Positions 43,840 through 52,428 of a DNA stretch of 64,000 nucleotides are shown piece after piece. Location of the stretch: positions 1-64,000 of the forward strand of contig SVKB01000012.1 of assembly GCA_015068665.1 (NCBI GenBank), in the 5' to 3' direction. This stretch comes from Oscillospiraceae bacterium (GTDB lineage: Bacteria; Bacillota; Clostridia; UMGS1840; HGM11507). Both the position numbers and the translations under genes were made by a program. The notes under the pieces were generated by a model, which did not search any database, had not been told where the DNA came from, and was given only the letters and a program-made list of their open reading frames with translations. How positions within the stretch are numbered: position 1 is the stretch's first letter; every line of letters begins with the position of its first letter.

Positions 43840-45045
43840 TTAACAGAAGAATTTATCGTGTATTACCTCAACCGCACGGTCTGCATTCTTTTCATTGATA
43901 AGAACACTTACCTTGATTTCAGAGGTGGAAATCATGTGAATATTGATTTGTGCATCAAATAATGCTTCAAACATTTTTGCAGCAACTCCCGGATTGGAAG
44001 CCATACCTGCACCAACGATTGACACCTTGGAAATATCACTTCTTGATTTAACCTCTTTAGCACCTAATAAATCTAAGTTTTCGGTGATAATATTAACAGC
44101 ATCTTCAAGCTGATCCATACATACAGTAAAGGAAATATCTTTTGTATTATCTCTTCCGATTGACTGTAAAATTATGTCAACACTGATATTTTTCTTGGCA
44201 AGTAAATCAAAAACCCTGTATGCCTTCCCCGGCTCATCAGGAATACCTATTACCGAAATTCTTGCAACATCATCATCCTTGGCTACGCCTCTAACTAACA
44301 TCTTTTCCACAAGTCTAACCTCCTTAACCTTGGTTCCATCTACTTTTTCAAAACTGGATTTAACTTCCATATTAACATTGTATTTTTTAGCAAGTTCAAC
44401 CGAACGGTTGTGAAGAACATTTGCCCCCAGCGATGCAAGCTCAAGCATTTCATCATAAGAAATGTCATTAAGCTTCTGAGCGTTCTTTACCTTTCTCGGA
44501 TCGGCAGTATAAACACCGTCAACATCGGTATAGATTTCACATACATCGGCTTTAAGTGCTGCGGCAAGAGCAACCGCTGTTGTATCAGAGCCGCCTCTTC
44601 CCAATGTGGTTATGTCATTAAGCTCGTTAACTCCCTGGAAGCCTGCTACGATAACAATTTTCTTCTTATCAAGCTCACTCATAATACGGGCAGTTTTTAT
44701 TGTTCTTAATCTCGCCTTTGAGTTATTGGAATCGGTTATCATCGGCACCTGCCAACCGGTAAGAGAAATAACGGGATAGCCCATTTTCTCCAGAGCCATT
44801 GCAAGAAGTGAGATGGTAATCTGCTCACCGGTGGATAAAAGAACATCCATTTCTCTTCTGGAAGGCTTTTCGTTGATTTCCTTTGCTTTTGCTATTAAAT
44901 CATCGGTAGTGTCTCCCATTGCGGAAACAACAACCACTACGTCATTTCCTTCGTTATAAGCATCAACGATTCTGCCTGCTACATTAAATATCTTTTTAGC
45001 ATCGGCAACAGACGAACCGCCGAATTTCTGAACTACTAAGCTCAT
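43840..45045 (-). CDS. lysC: Aspartate kinase
   Basis: First step of the aspartate family pathway. The 401-residue protein has the kinase N-terminus VVQKFGGSSVADAKKI, FQGVNELNDITTLGRGGSDT, YTDVDGVYTADPR, and two C-terminal ACT domains (RISVIGIPDEPGKAYRVF, SKVSIVGAGMASNPG) that usually bind lysine and/or threonine. Length is normal for a monofunctional enzyme. It is the third gene after an ACT-domain gene and hom, so here the kinase probably serves threonine/methionine synthesis. Confidence 0.96.
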   Translation of the reverse strand: MSLVVQKFGGSSVADAKKIFNVAGRIVDAYNEGNDVVVVVSAMGDTTDDLIAKAKEINEKPSRREMDVLLSTGEQITISLLAMALEKMGYPVISLTGWQVPMITDSNNSKARLRTIKTARIMSELDKKKIVIVAGFQGVNELNDITTLGRGGSDTTAVALAAALKADVCEIYTDVDGVYTADPRKVKNAQKLNDISYDEMLELASLGANVLHNRSVELAKKYNVNMEVKSSFEKVDGTKVKEVRLVEKMLVRGVAKDDDVARISVIGIPDEPGKAYRVFDLLAKKNISVDIILQSIGRDNTKDISFTVCMDQLEDAVNIITENLDLLGAKEVKSRSDISKVSIVGAGMASNPGVAAKMFEALFDAQINIHMISTSEIKVSVLINEKNADRAVEVIHDKFFC

Positions 45046-45057
45046 AATTCTCCTCCT

Positions 45058-46263
45058 TTATTTGATTATCTTAATCTTTTTGATCACCGGAAGCTCTTTT
45101 AAAACACTGTCAAGCTCCTTATTGGAAATATACGGTGTTATAACCGCAAACTCCGAATCTGCAACCGTAACAGTTTCAAGGTCTCCGAATATTTTTTCTA
45201 TCTGTACTGAATTTGCTTCGCCCTGTATTCTTACAAGGTAGGAAGCTTTATTCTCCTCATAGGGAGCAACAAATTCCGAATCGGAAGGCTCCCATGAATA
45301 TTTTTCAAAACCGTCTTTATTTCTTACACAGTCGATTATATCTGCAACAACGGCACTTGCGGTAGGTAATTTACCTGCGCCTCTTCCGTAAAACATTACA
45401 TCGTCAACGGCATTACCGTTAATAAGCACACCGTTGAACACATCCTCAATTCCCGCAAGCGGATGAGAGTTGTTAAGAATACAGGGCTCAACTGAGGAAT
45501 AAACCTTATCAGCAAAAACCTCCGAAGCACCGATAAGCTTTATTACGGAATCCATTTTTTCCGCATATACAACATCAAGCTCATCAATATCGGTTATACC
45601 TACAGTATTGATTTTGTTATAATCAACATTCTTACCGCATACCAGGGATGTAAGTATTGCAATTTTTCTGCAGGCATCGTGCCCCTCAACATCGGCTGCA
45701 GGATTTCTTTCTGCATAGCCTAATTCCTGCGCCTCTTTAAGAGCGCTTTCAAAGCTTACACCATCCTTATACATCTTTGTAAGAATGTAATTGGTGGTAC
45801 CGTTTAAAATTCCCATAACGGAATTTATTTCATTTGCCGCAAGGCAGGCATATATAGGACGGATAACCGGAATTCCGCCGCCTACACTTGCTTCGAAAAG
45901 GTAGTTAACCTTATTTTCCCTTGCGATTTTAAGAAGCTCTGCACCATAGGTTGCAACAAGCTCTTTATTTGAGGTTACAACACTTTTTCCTGCCATAAGA
46001 AGTTTTTTTGTAAAGTCATAGGCAGGGTTAAGACCACCCATAACCTCTGCAACCACCGAAATCTCAGGGTCGTTTGCTATTTTATCAAAGTCTTTTGTTA
46101 TAAGATGACCAAAGGGATCATCCTTAAATTCTCTTATATCAAGAATATATTTAACCTCAACCGGCTCTTTTACCCTGTTTCTGATTGAAACTTTATTCAT
46201 ATCAAGAGCCTCTACCACACCGGAGCCGACAACGCCGTACCCCATTACTGCCACTTTTGCCAT
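45058..46263 (-). CDS. hom: Homoserine dehydrogenase
   Basis: Reduces aspartate semialdehyde to homoserine. The 401-residue protein has the NAD(P) motif VAVMGYGVVGSGVVEAL, SNKELVATYGAEL, the catalytic region SVGGGIPVIRPIYACLAAN with NGTTNYILTKM, and a C-terminal ACT domain (ASYLVRIQGEANSVQ) for threonine feedback. The start at 46261-46263 follows GGAGG; the upstream reading to 46308 is not needed. Twelve bases separate it from lysC. Confidence 0.96.
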   Translation of the reverse strand: MAKVAVMGYGVVGSGVVEALDMNKVSIRNRVKEPVEVKYILDIREFKDDPFGHLITKDFDKIANDPEISVVAEVMGGLNPAYDFTKKLLMAGKSVVTSNKELVATYGAELLKIARENKVNYLFEASVGGGIPVIRPIYACLAANEINSVMGILNGTTNYILTKMYKDGVSFESALKEAQELGYAERNPAADVEGHDACRKIAILTSLVCGKNVDYNKINTVGITDIDELDVVYAEKMDSVIKLIGASEVFADKVYSSVEPCILNNSHPLAGIEDVFNGVLINGNAVDDVMFYGRGAGKLPTASAVVADIIDCVRNKDGFEKYSWEPSDSEFVAPYEENKASYLVRIQGEANSVQIEKIFGDLETVTVADSEFAVITPYISNKELDSVLKELPVIKKIKIIK

Positions 46264-46282
46264 TAACTTATCCTCCTGAATT

Positions 46283-46729
46283 TTATGTTCCGCTTGAAAT
46301 GATATCAATCTTTTTTACACCCTCGGTTCCGCCGATTTTTCTTATAAGATCGCCTATTTTTATTTTCAGATCGAAGGTGTCAACCGTTATTGTAACATTT
46401 GCCACATTATTAATCGGTACATTCTGATTGATGGTAATAACATTAACATTGTATTTTGCCATAATATTTAAAATCTTGGACAACACACCCTTAACATCCT
46501 CTAAAACCATAAGGATGGTTACCTTTTTTTCAGACTGCATATCATAAAAGGGCATAATAAGGTCTTTATATTTATAATATGCACCTCTTGATATTTCTGC
46601 CTTTTCTATTGCTTCGGTTATACTGGATACCTTCCCGGTTTCAAGAAGTTCTTTTACATAAAGAGTCTTTTTAAGAACCGAGGGAAGCGCATCCTCCCGT
46701 ATGATATACAGCTTATCTGTCCCGGGCAT
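46283..46729 (-). CDS. ACT domain-containing protein, UPF0735/PheB type
   Basis: The 148-residue protein has an N-terminal helical part with an HTH-like stretch (SSITEAIEKAEISRGAYYKY) and a C-terminal ACT domain (VTILMVLEDVKGVLSKILNI, VNVITINQNVPINN). Members of this family stand before hom or pheA and may sense amino acids. It is the first gene of the hom-lysC operon, with its own promoter, so a regulatory role in threonine synthesis is likely though not proved. Confidence 0.9.
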   Translation of the reverse strand: MPGTDKLYIIREDALPSVLKKTLYVKELLETGKVSSITEAIEKAEISRGAYYKYKDLIMPFYDMQSEKKVTILMVLEDVKGVLSKILNIMAKYNVNVITINQNVPINNVANVTITVDTFDLKIKIGDLIRKIGGTEGVKKIDIISSGT

Positions 46730-46768
46730 TTATCTGTTCACCCCACATATACATTTGTCTATTTTAAT

Positions 46769-46797
46769 ACTATAACATAACATCTCCGGGATAACAA
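46769..46797 (-). promoter_or_regulatory. Promoter of the ACT-hom-lysC operon
   Basis: Minus-strand TTGTTA (46792-46797), 17 bases, TATAGT (46769-46774), about 40 bases from the first start codon. Confidence 0.68.
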
Positions 46798-46950
46798 GAG
46801 CCAATATTTGCCCATTTTTGCGATATAGATACCAATTCCTCTTGTTTTCTCTTGTTTTCTTTGTTTTTTGCTCTTTTTATTTTTTGTCATTTTAACATAA
46901 TTTTATCCTTTTTTTGTACATATATTTGGCATTAAGACCATAAAAATCCC

Positions 46951-46979
46951 TTGAATATATATAAAACATTGATTATAAT
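46951..46979 (+). promoter_or_regulatory. Promoter of the apgM-phosphosugar mutase operon
   Basis: TTGAAT (46951-46956), 17 bases, TATAAT (46974-46979), 34 bases upstream of the start codon at 47014. The rest of the divergent region (46800-46945) is T-rich with a repeated CTTGTTTTCT and no further feature I can support. Confidence 0.75.
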
Positions 46980-47013
46980 TATATTATAGGTATATTTTAA
47001 CGAGGTGAGTACG

Positions 47014-48222
47014 ATGAGATACGTAGTTATATTGGGAGACGGGATGGCAGATTTACCCATTCCCGCCTTAAATAATAAAACTCCTCTCCAGGCAGCACAC
47101 AAGCCATATATGGATAAATTTGCCAGGATGGGAATTATGGGAAGGGTAAAAACCGTTTATGATGGGTTAAGCCCCGGAAGTGATGTTGCAAACCTGTGTG
47201 TTATGGGCTTTGACACCGGTAAAAACTACACAGGCCGTTCTCCTTTGGAGGCGGCAAGTATCGGGGTAACTCTCAGTGATACCGATATCACCTACCGGGC
47301 AAATTTAGTTACCCTGTCCAATGAAGTCCTGTACGAAGACAAAACAATGGTGGATTACAGCGCGGGTGAAATCTCCTCCGAAGAAGCAAAAGCGCTTATT
47401 AATGCCGTACAGGAGGCATTGGGGAATGAGCTTTATTCCTTTTATGCCGGTGTAAGCTACCGTCATTTACTTCTTCGCAAGGATATGAAAAAAGCCGGAA
47501 AGCTTACTCCTCCCCATGATATTTCCGGAAAAAAGATAATGGAATATTTACCCCGGGATAAAACCATTTACGATTTTATGGTTAAGAGCTATGAGATACT
47601 TAAAAATCACCCTGTAAATCAAAAGAGAATTTCAGAGGGTAAGAATCCCGCAAACTCCATCTGGATATGGGGAGAAGGCACAAAACCCCAGCTTGAAAAT
47701 TACAGGGAAAAATTCGGTGTAACAGGCTCGGTTATTTCCGCAGTGGATTTAATCAAGGGTATTGCAATTTTATCCGGGCTTAAATCAATTGATGTCGAGG
47801 GGGCTACCGGTACCGTACACACAAATTTTGACGGAAAAACCAAGGCTGCGATAGAAGCTCTTGAAAAAGGTGATGAATTTATATATCTGCATCTTGAGGC
47901 GGCTGATGAAAGCGGTCATCAGGGCAGTATTGAAGACAAGATAAAATCTATTGAGCTGATTGACGAAAAGGTTGTTAAGCCTGTTTATGAGTATTTAAAG
48001 AAAAGCGGTGAGGAATTCAGAATACTTGTTCTTCCCGACCACCCGACTCCCATCGAGCTTAAAACCCATACGAGAGAGCCTGTTCCCTTTGTTCTGATAA
48101 AGGATTCGGATACAGAAGAAAAAAATAATCTTACTTATTGTGAAGAAGATTCGGATAAATCAGGAATATTTATTGAAAAAGGACATACTCTTATGTATAA
48201 TATAATAAATAATGAAATATGA
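47014..48222 (+). CDS. apgM-family protein: cofactor-independent phosphoglycerate mutase or homoserine kinase analogue
   Basis: The 402-residue alkaline phosphatase-superfamily protein starts VVILGDGMADLPIPAL and has SPGSDVANLCVMGFD, GRSPLEAASIGV, HLEAADESGHQG and LPDHPTPIELKTHT. These are the metal-binding blocks of the archaeal-type phosphoglycerate mutase family. A branch of this family was proposed to act as homoserine kinase in bacteria lacking thrB. Here it faces hom and lysC, which favours that reading. The ATG at 47014 (SD GAGGTGAG) is chosen over a GTG at 47005. No thrB or thrC is in view. Confidence 0.85.
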   Translation: MRYVVILGDGMADLPIPALNNKTPLQAAHKPYMDKFARMGIMGRVKTVYDGLSPGSDVANLCVMGFDTGKNYTGRSPLEAASIGVTLSDTDITYRANLVTLSNEVLYEDKTMVDYSAGEISSEEAKALINAVQEALGNELYSFYAGVSYRHLLLRKDMKKAGKLTPPHDISGKKIMEYLPRDKTIYDFMVKSYEILKNHPVNQKRISEGKNPANSIWIWGEGTKPQLENYREKFGVTGSVISAVDLIKGIAILSGLKSIDVEGATGTVHTNFDGKTKAAIEALEKGDEFIYLHLEAADESGHQGSIEDKIKSIELIDEKVVKPVYEYLKKSGEEFRILVLPDHPTPIELKTHTREPVPFVLIKDSDTEEKNNLTYCEEDSDKSGIFIEKGHTLMYNIINNEI

Positions 48223-48231
48223 GGTGACCCT

Positions 48232-49893
48232 ATGAGTTATATGGAAGAATACAAAAAATGGGCAGATTATGAAAATCTTGATGAAGAGATTAAATGCGAG
48301 CTTGCCGAAATTAAAGATGACGAGTTGAAAATCAAGGAGCGTTTTTCCAAGCTTCTGGAATTCGGTACCGCCGGCTTAAGAGGTATTATCGGTGCAGGAA
48401 CAAACCGTATGAATAAATACGTTGTAGGTCTTGCCTCCGAAGGCTTATCCAAGGTTATTTTAAACGCAGATGGTAAGGATAAGGGAATTGTAATCGCTTA
48501 CGACTCGAGAAAGAATTCCGACCTTTTTGCAAAAGAGGCAGCAAGGGTTTTTGCGGCTAATAAAATAAAGGTTTATCTTTTTGAAAGCCTGAGACCTGTT
48601 CCCGAGCTCTCTTTTGCCATAAGAAAGCTCGGAGCTATTGCAGGTGTTGTTATCACAGCAAGTCATAACCCGTATCAGTATAACGGCTATAAGGCGTACT
48701 GGGAGGACGGTTCGCAGCTTCCCCCACCTGAAGCGCAGAAGGTTTTCGATATTATGACAGAGCTTTCGGTTTTTGATGTTAAAAGAGCGGATATAAATGA
48801 TCCTCTTATTAATATAATCGGTAAAGAAATTGACGAAGCCTTTATCGAAGAGGTTCTGAAATTAAGAATAAGACCTGATGTTAACAAGGATATAAAAATA
48901 ATCTATACACCTTTCCACGGAACGGGAAATATACCTGTAAGGGAGGCTCTTAAAAAAGCAGGCTTTACAAATGTTATTACCGTTAAGGAACAGGAAATGC
49001 CCGACCCGATGTTTTCTACTGTTAAATCACCAAATCCTGAGGACAAAGAGGGCTTTACCATTGCAATGGAGTATGCAAAAAAAGAAAATGCAAATCTTAT
49101 CCTGGGAACCGACCCTGACTGTGACCGTGTAGGTATTGTTGTTAAGGATGACAAGGGTGAATTCGTTTGTATGACCGGTAATCAGGTTGGTGTTTTACTT
49201 GCCGACTATATTTTATCGGGATTAAAGGAGCTTGGAAAGCTTCCCGAAAACGGTGTTGTTATCAAATCTATAGTATCCACCAAAATGACAAAGGCAATAT
49301 GTGATGAATATAATGTTAAAATGATTGACATTTTAACCGGCTTTAAATATATAGGCGAGAAGATAAAGGAATATGAGGCATCGGGAGAATATACCTATCT
49401 TTTAGGCTTTGAAGAAAGCTACGGCTATTTAAGCGGTACTCACGCAAGAGATAAGGATGGGGTTAACGCTTCCCTGCTTATTGCTGAAATGGCAGCTTAT
49501 TACAATGAAAAGGGTATGACCCTTTACGATGCAATGGAAAGTCTTTATAAAAAGCACGGTTATTATAAGGAGGATATTTACTCTGCATACTTTGAAGGAC
49601 TTGACGGTATGGATAAAATCAAATCCCTTATGAAGAGCTTAAGAGAAAATACTCCGGTGGCAATCGGAGACACAAAGGTTATCGGAAAGGCGGATTATCT
49701 TGACTGTGTAGACGATTTACCAAAGGCTGATGTGTTAAGATTTGAGCTTGAAGACGAAACCACATTATTTATAAGACCTTCAGGCACCGAACCGAAAATC
49801 AAGGGCTATATCATGGCAAAGGCAAAATCAGCCGATGAAGTGGCAGAGAAAGTTGCAACCTATAAGGATGAAATAAGAAAAATATTTGGTTAA
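48232..49893 (+). CDS. Phosphoglucomutase/phosphomannomutase (phosphosugar mutase)
   Basis: The 553-residue protein contains the catalytic phosphoserine loop VVITASHNPYQYNGYKAY, the Mg-binding loop LGTDPDCDRVGIV, the sugar-binding loop GFEESYGYLSG and the phosphate loop FIRPSGTEPKIKGY. It matches clostridial/Bacillus PgcA-type enzymes that interconvert hexose 1- and 6-phosphates. The N-terminus (FGTAGLRGIIGAGTNRMN) is standard. It lies nine bases after the apgM-type gene and shares its transcript. Confidence 0.95.
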   Translation: MSYMEEYKKWADYENLDEEIKCELAEIKDDELKIKERFSKLLEFGTAGLRGIIGAGTNRMNKYVVGLASEGLSKVILNADGKDKGIVIAYDSRKNSDLFAKEAARVFAANKIKVYLFESLRPVPELSFAIRKLGAIAGVVITASHNPYQYNGYKAYWEDGSQLPPPEAQKVFDIMTELSVFDVKRADINDPLINIIGKEIDEAFIEEVLKLRIRPDVNKDIKIIYTPFHGTGNIPVREALKKAGFTNVITVKEQEMPDPMFSTVKSPNPEDKEGFTIAMEYAKKENANLILGTDPDCDRVGIVVKDDKGEFVCMTGNQVGVLLADYILSGLKELGKLPENGVVIKSIVSTKMTKAICDEYNVKMIDILTGFKYIGEKIKEYEASGEYTYLLGFEESYGYLSGTHARDKDGVNASLLIAEMAAYYNEKGMTLYDAMESLYKKHGYYKEDIYSAYFEGLDGMDKIKSLMKSLRENTPVAIGDTKVIGKADYLDCVDDLPKADVLRFELEDETTLFIRPSGTEPKIKGYIMAKAKSADEVAEKVATYKDEIRKIFG

Positions 49894-49896
49894 TGG

Positions 49897-49930
49897 AAAT
49901 GGCAAAGCCGATATGGGCTTTGCCATTTTT
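49897..49930 (+). terminator. Terminator of the apgM-mutase operon
   Basis: AAATGGCAAAGCC pairs with GGGCTTTGCCATTT around a short loop, followed by T residues. Confidence 0.9.
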
Positions 49931-50010
49931 AAATTACCAATTACAAATGAAAGAGGAACCGACATGCCATATAAATGCAGAATTCAGAGTGCAGAATGCA
50001 AAATGATATA

Positions 50011-50090
50011 CCGCAAACGGCATAGTGAATTGCACCTTACGGTACATGAATTGATTTAAAAAAAATCATGAATTGTTGACTTATGTCAAC
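50011..50090. repeat. Tandem small hairpins joined by a GAATTG linker
   Basis: Four short hairpins of different sequence are separated by a constant linker ending GAATTG: CCG/CGG (50011-50020), ACC-TTAC-GGT (50033-50042), GATTT/AAATC (50053-50067) and GTTGAC-TTAT-GTCAAC (50075-50090). It starts the 476-bp non-coding gap 49894-50369, which holds only terminators and repeats. Confidence 0.6.
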
Positions 50091-50100
50091 ATTAAGGATA

Positions 50101-50134
50101 GGACGGATATGCCATTCGGCATCCGTCCTTTTTT
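50101..50134 (+). terminator. Second terminator downstream of the mutase operon
   Basis: GGACGGAT pairs with ATCCGTCC, with an inner GCC/GGC, followed by TTTTTT. A similar GGCGTG/CACGCC hairpin follows at 50145-50165. Confidence 0.8.
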
Positions 50135-50188
50135 AATACTGTAGGGCGTGGCGACTCGACACGCCGATATAAAATTATCAATTAACCT

Positions 50189-50296
50189 GTGCGAAGCACA
50201 TATCGAGTTTTGCTAAGCCAAAACATATCGAAAATCCGAAGGATTTATATCCGGTGTTGTCAACCAAACAAAAAAGAGACGAAATCAATCGTCTCT
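50189..50296. repeat. Tandem hairpins joined by an ATATCGA linker, plus dispersed module copy 2
   Basis: Hairpins GTGC-GAA-GCAC (50189-50199), TTTTG-CTAAGC-CAAAA (50208-50223) and AAATCC-GAA-GGATTT (50232-50246) are separated by ATATCGAG/CATATCGA. From 50232 the sequence follows the module at 10660-10724, including AGAGACGA/TCGTCTCT (50275-50296). A related array lies at 54203-54324. Confidence 0.75.
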
Positions 50297-50343
50297 CAAC
50301 AAAAAATTCTTAATTCTGCATTCTGCATTCTCGATTTATTATG

Positions 50344-50358
50344 CCGTCCCCCTGTGTT
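50344..50358. repeat. GGGGACGG palindromic repeat, half copy
   Basis: CCGTCCCCCTGTGTT, the right half of the element, sits 12 bases downstream of the DUF2019-like gene stop and marks the left end of the island. Confidence 0.7.
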
Positions 50359-50369
50359 ATCTCTCTATC

Positions 50370-50792
50370 TCACCTAATAAACGGAAGTCCGTCACCGGGA
50401 CCATATCTCCTGATTTCTTGTCCTTCGTATATAGTTAGATATCCTTGCGACTTCCATACATTTAATGTCATTTCAGCTTCAAACCTAAATATTCCAAACT
50501 CCTTTTTTTCACTATTTTCGGTTAGCACTTTTACTGCTTTGTCTATATTTTCGTTTAACGCAAGACTCCACGCAGCAGCTCTATTACTAACAACAACGTT
50601 TTCGCTTTTTAACAGTTCTTTTAAACATTCATTAGCAAATTCAATATTTTTTTCAAAGTATTTAAATATTCTAATAAACTTGGTTTGTTCTTTATTTCCG
50701 GTTTTATAATCTCCTGTTTTTTCAGTTTCATAAAAAACATCACAACTCATTTTAAACTGCTGTAGCACTTCTTCTTTTGTATACTTTTTCAT
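50370..50792 (-). CDS. DUF2019-like helical-repeat protein, candidate orphan immunity protein
   Basis: The start is the ATG at 50790-50792 behind GGTGAT, giving 140 residues. The sequence is helical with HEAT-like spacing (VVSNRAAAWSLALNENIDKAVKVL, shown in part; TLNVWKSQGYLTIY) and fits DUF2019, a family found beside polymorphic toxins. Its ATG overlaps the stop of a short upstream frame ending FGVIE (ATGA), and that frame is cut by a palindromic repeat within 20 bases. This suggests an immunity gene whose toxin has been lost. Confidence 0.65.
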   Translation of the reverse strand: MKKYTKEEVLQQFKMSCDVFYETEKTGDYKTGNKEQTKFIRIFKYFEKNIEFANECLKELLKSENVVVSNRAAAWSLALNENIDKAVKVLTENSEKKEFGIFRFEAEMTLNVWKSQGYLTIYEGQEIRRYGPGDGLPFIR

Positions 50793-50814
50793 TCTATCAC
50801 CCCAAAATCTTTCA

Positions 50815-50875
50815 AACACAAGTGGACGATTCTGTTGTCCTCCTCTTCAAGACGATAGAACCGTCCCCCTGTGTT
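50815..50875. repeat. GGGGACGG palindromic repeat, full copy
   Basis: A 25-bp imperfect inverted repeat: the left arm AACACAAGTGGACG... and the right arm ...ACCGTCCCCCTGTGTT with GACGATAGA before it. The right end overlaps the stop codon of the 50874-51182 gene. Confidence 0.8.
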
Positions 50876-51182
50876 AAATAGAAACTAACAATACAAGAGA
50901 GAGTATTGCTAGTATCACTTCATGAGTGCAGTCCTTGAACAATTCACTTACCTTTGCCTTATTCTTGCTACTATATTTTTTCCTTGAATAGTTTAAGTAT
51001 ATTTTAATAAACAGTTTCCCTATTGTATGTATGAGAAATGCAATAAGAACAGCCCGAGTAGTTGAATATCGATAATTATATTTTGTGAAATCATGCATAA
51101 CTATATTTTGAATATAAATAAATGCGATAATGAATACACAAAATGTAATTAAAGTCAATATATTATTATATTTATTCTTCAT
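50874..51182 (-). CDS. Small membrane protein of unknown function in the cassette island
   Basis: The 102-residue protein has three predicted membrane segments (ILTLITFCVFIIAFIYI, AVLIAFLIHTIGKLFI and VILAILSLVLLVSI). I recognise no family. The ATG overlaps the TGA of a 19-codon open frame that starts at the palindromic repeat (51237) and reads ...LTLKLSLYRRAI. Its own stop lies in the next repeat. Position and size suggest an orphan immunity or accessory gene, by inference. Confidence 0.6.
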   Translation of the reverse strand: MKNKYNNILTLITFCVFIIAFIYIQNIVMHDFTKYNYRYSTTRAVLIAFLIHTIGKLFIKIYLNYSRKKYSSKNKAKVSELFKDCTHEVILAILSLVLLVSI

Positions 51183-51236
51183 ATCGCCCTCCTATAAAGA
51201 CTTAACTTCAGTGTTAATCTGTTTTTCCCTTTTTTC

Positions 51237-51264
51237 AACACAATAGAACCGTCCCCCTGTGTTT
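51237..51264. repeat. GGGGACGG palindromic repeat copy
   Basis: AACACAATAGAACC followed by GTCCCCCTGTGTTT; it abuts the TGA of the NTF2-fold immunity gene. Confidence 0.8.
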
Positions 51265-51620
51265 CATGCCATTAATCCGATAAACACAACTTCTCCGGTA
51301 TCTTTTTTTATATGTATTTCAGGCAGTCCTCCACCTAACGTCGTACTGTCCTCAGAACAAAAAACAACCCAAACATTTTCGTCAAAGGTATCATTTTTAT
51401 TTTTATTATAAAAACACTCCCAATTATATTTATCATAATCAAATTCAGGATATACAGCTAATATAATATTTTTCGCAATGTTTATTGCAACATTTTCATT
51501 TGGAACACAATCTACATTGACATTTTTTTCATTTGATTTGTTACATAGAGTGTAAAAAGTAATTGTTAAAAAAAATAGAATAAAAATAAATATAAATAAT
51601 TTTCTATAAATTTTATTCAA
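51264..51620 (-). CDS. Membrane-anchored NTF2-fold immunity-type protein (Imm-NTF2-2 like)
   Basis: The best start is a TTG at 51618-51620 with GGAGGAG seven bases upstream (118 residues); an ATG at 51650 has no ribosome site. After a membrane anchor (FIFIFILFFLTITFYTL) the domain reads CVPNENVAINIAKNIILAVY, then NVWVVF, LGGGLPEIHIKKDTGEVVF. This is the pattern I know from the NTF2 fold immunity family (VPxxExAIxIAExI, WxV, GGxxxIxIxKxxGxI). No toxin gene precedes it, only a tail cut by a repeat at 51661. Confidence 0.75.
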   Translation of the reverse strand: MNKIYRKLFIFIFILFFLTITFYTLCNKSNEKNVNVDCVPNENVAINIAKNIILAVYPEFDYDKYNWECFYNKNKNDTFDENVWVVFCSEDSTTLGGGLPEIHIKKDTGEVVFIGLMA

Positions 51621-51660
51621 TATGACACTCCTCCCCATAATCTCCACCATGATTTATCAG

Positions 51661-51724
51661 AAACACAAGGGGACAGAGATGTTGTGTTGCTTTTTCATAG
51701 CACAATAGAACCGTCTCTTGTGTC
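51661..51724. repeat. GGGGACGG palindromic repeat, long form
   Basis: AACACAAGGGGACAGAGATG, then TTGTGTTGCTTTTTCATAGC and ACAATAGAACCGTC. It has the same long form as 435-497 and 52347-52412. The 63 bases that follow to 51787 contain degenerate GTCCCCAAATGACA strings and no gene. Confidence 0.8.
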
Positions 51725-51787
51725 ACAATTAATAGATGACAAATAATGTACGTCCCCAAATGACAACTAACATTTCCAAATGACACG

Positions 51788-52324
51788 CTAATATTTATGC
51801 CTCTGTGTTGAATACCTGTTTTCCGGTATATAGTCTTCGATTAAGTTATAAAAAAACCTTTCTTCTTGTATCGGTATACCGTTAACATAAACAAAATCGT
51901 CTTTTTCTGTTCCCCAAGCCCATAATATAACTTCCAGTAGTTTTTCCTTCTTCTGATTTTTAAGAACATATGCTATGCGGGCATTAGGATATGTCCTTTC
52001 TGACACAAGTGACAAACTGTCTGAGTCAATCTTAGATAATTTTTTGATAAACTCTTCCAATTTATCTCCTTCTACAATTCTTTTCTCATCACAGCAGCAA
52101 ATTAAGTCTTCCAAACTCCAAGGATGTCTCGTAAAAACATAAGGATCTGTATAATAAATTTCCAACTTAAGTTCCTTTATATCTTCTTTTTGAATGTTTT
52201 CTACTCGTTGGCTAAAGTCATTGACAAATGCTTTTTTTCTATAAGCTGGATATAAATATACAATCGACCATAGAGTAATTAAAAGTAACAAAAAAAGAAT
52301 TGCTAGTTTACATATTTTTTTCAT
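51788..52324 (-). CDS. Membrane-anchored protein of unknown function, candidate orphan immunity protein
   Basis: The ATG at 52322-52324 follows GTGGTGAG, giving 178 residues. One N-terminal anchor (LAILFLLLLITLWSIVYL) is followed by a soluble alpha/beta part that has KLEEFIKKLSKIDSDSL and VILWAWGTEKDDFVYVNG, ending with FYNLIEDYIPEN. The layout resembles small extracytoplasmic proteins near RHS toxins, but I do not recognise a named family. The palindromic repeat at 52347 begins 22 bases upstream. Confidence 0.62.
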   Translation of the reverse strand: MKKICKLAILFLLLLITLWSIVYLYPAYRKKAFVNDFSQRVENIQKEDIKELKLEIYYTDPYVFTRHPWSLEDLICCCDEKRIVEGDKLEEFIKKLSKIDSDSLSLVSERTYPNARIAYVLKNQKKEKLLEVILWAWGTEKDDFVYVNGIPIQEERFFYNLIEDYIPENRYSTQRHKY

Positions 52325-52346
52325 AAGACTCACCACTTTCAAGACA

Positions 52347-52412
52347 GTAACACAAGGGGCCAGAGATGTTGTGTTGCTTTTTCATAGCACAATAGAACCA
52401 TCCCCCTGTGTT
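52347..52412. repeat. GGGGACGG palindromic repeat, long form
   Basis: GTAACACAAGGGGCCAGAG, then TTGTGTTGCTTTTTCATAGC and TAGAACCATCCCCCTGTGTT. It lies between the stop of the 52429-52989 gene and the start of the next. Confidence 0.8.
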
Positions 52413-52428
52413 GAATATTCACTTGTGT

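Noticed and set aside
46800-46945. Riboswitch or T-box between hom operon and apgM-type gene
   Set aside because: The T-rich stretch shows no stem array, T-box string (TGGNACCGCG) or terminator/antiterminator pair.
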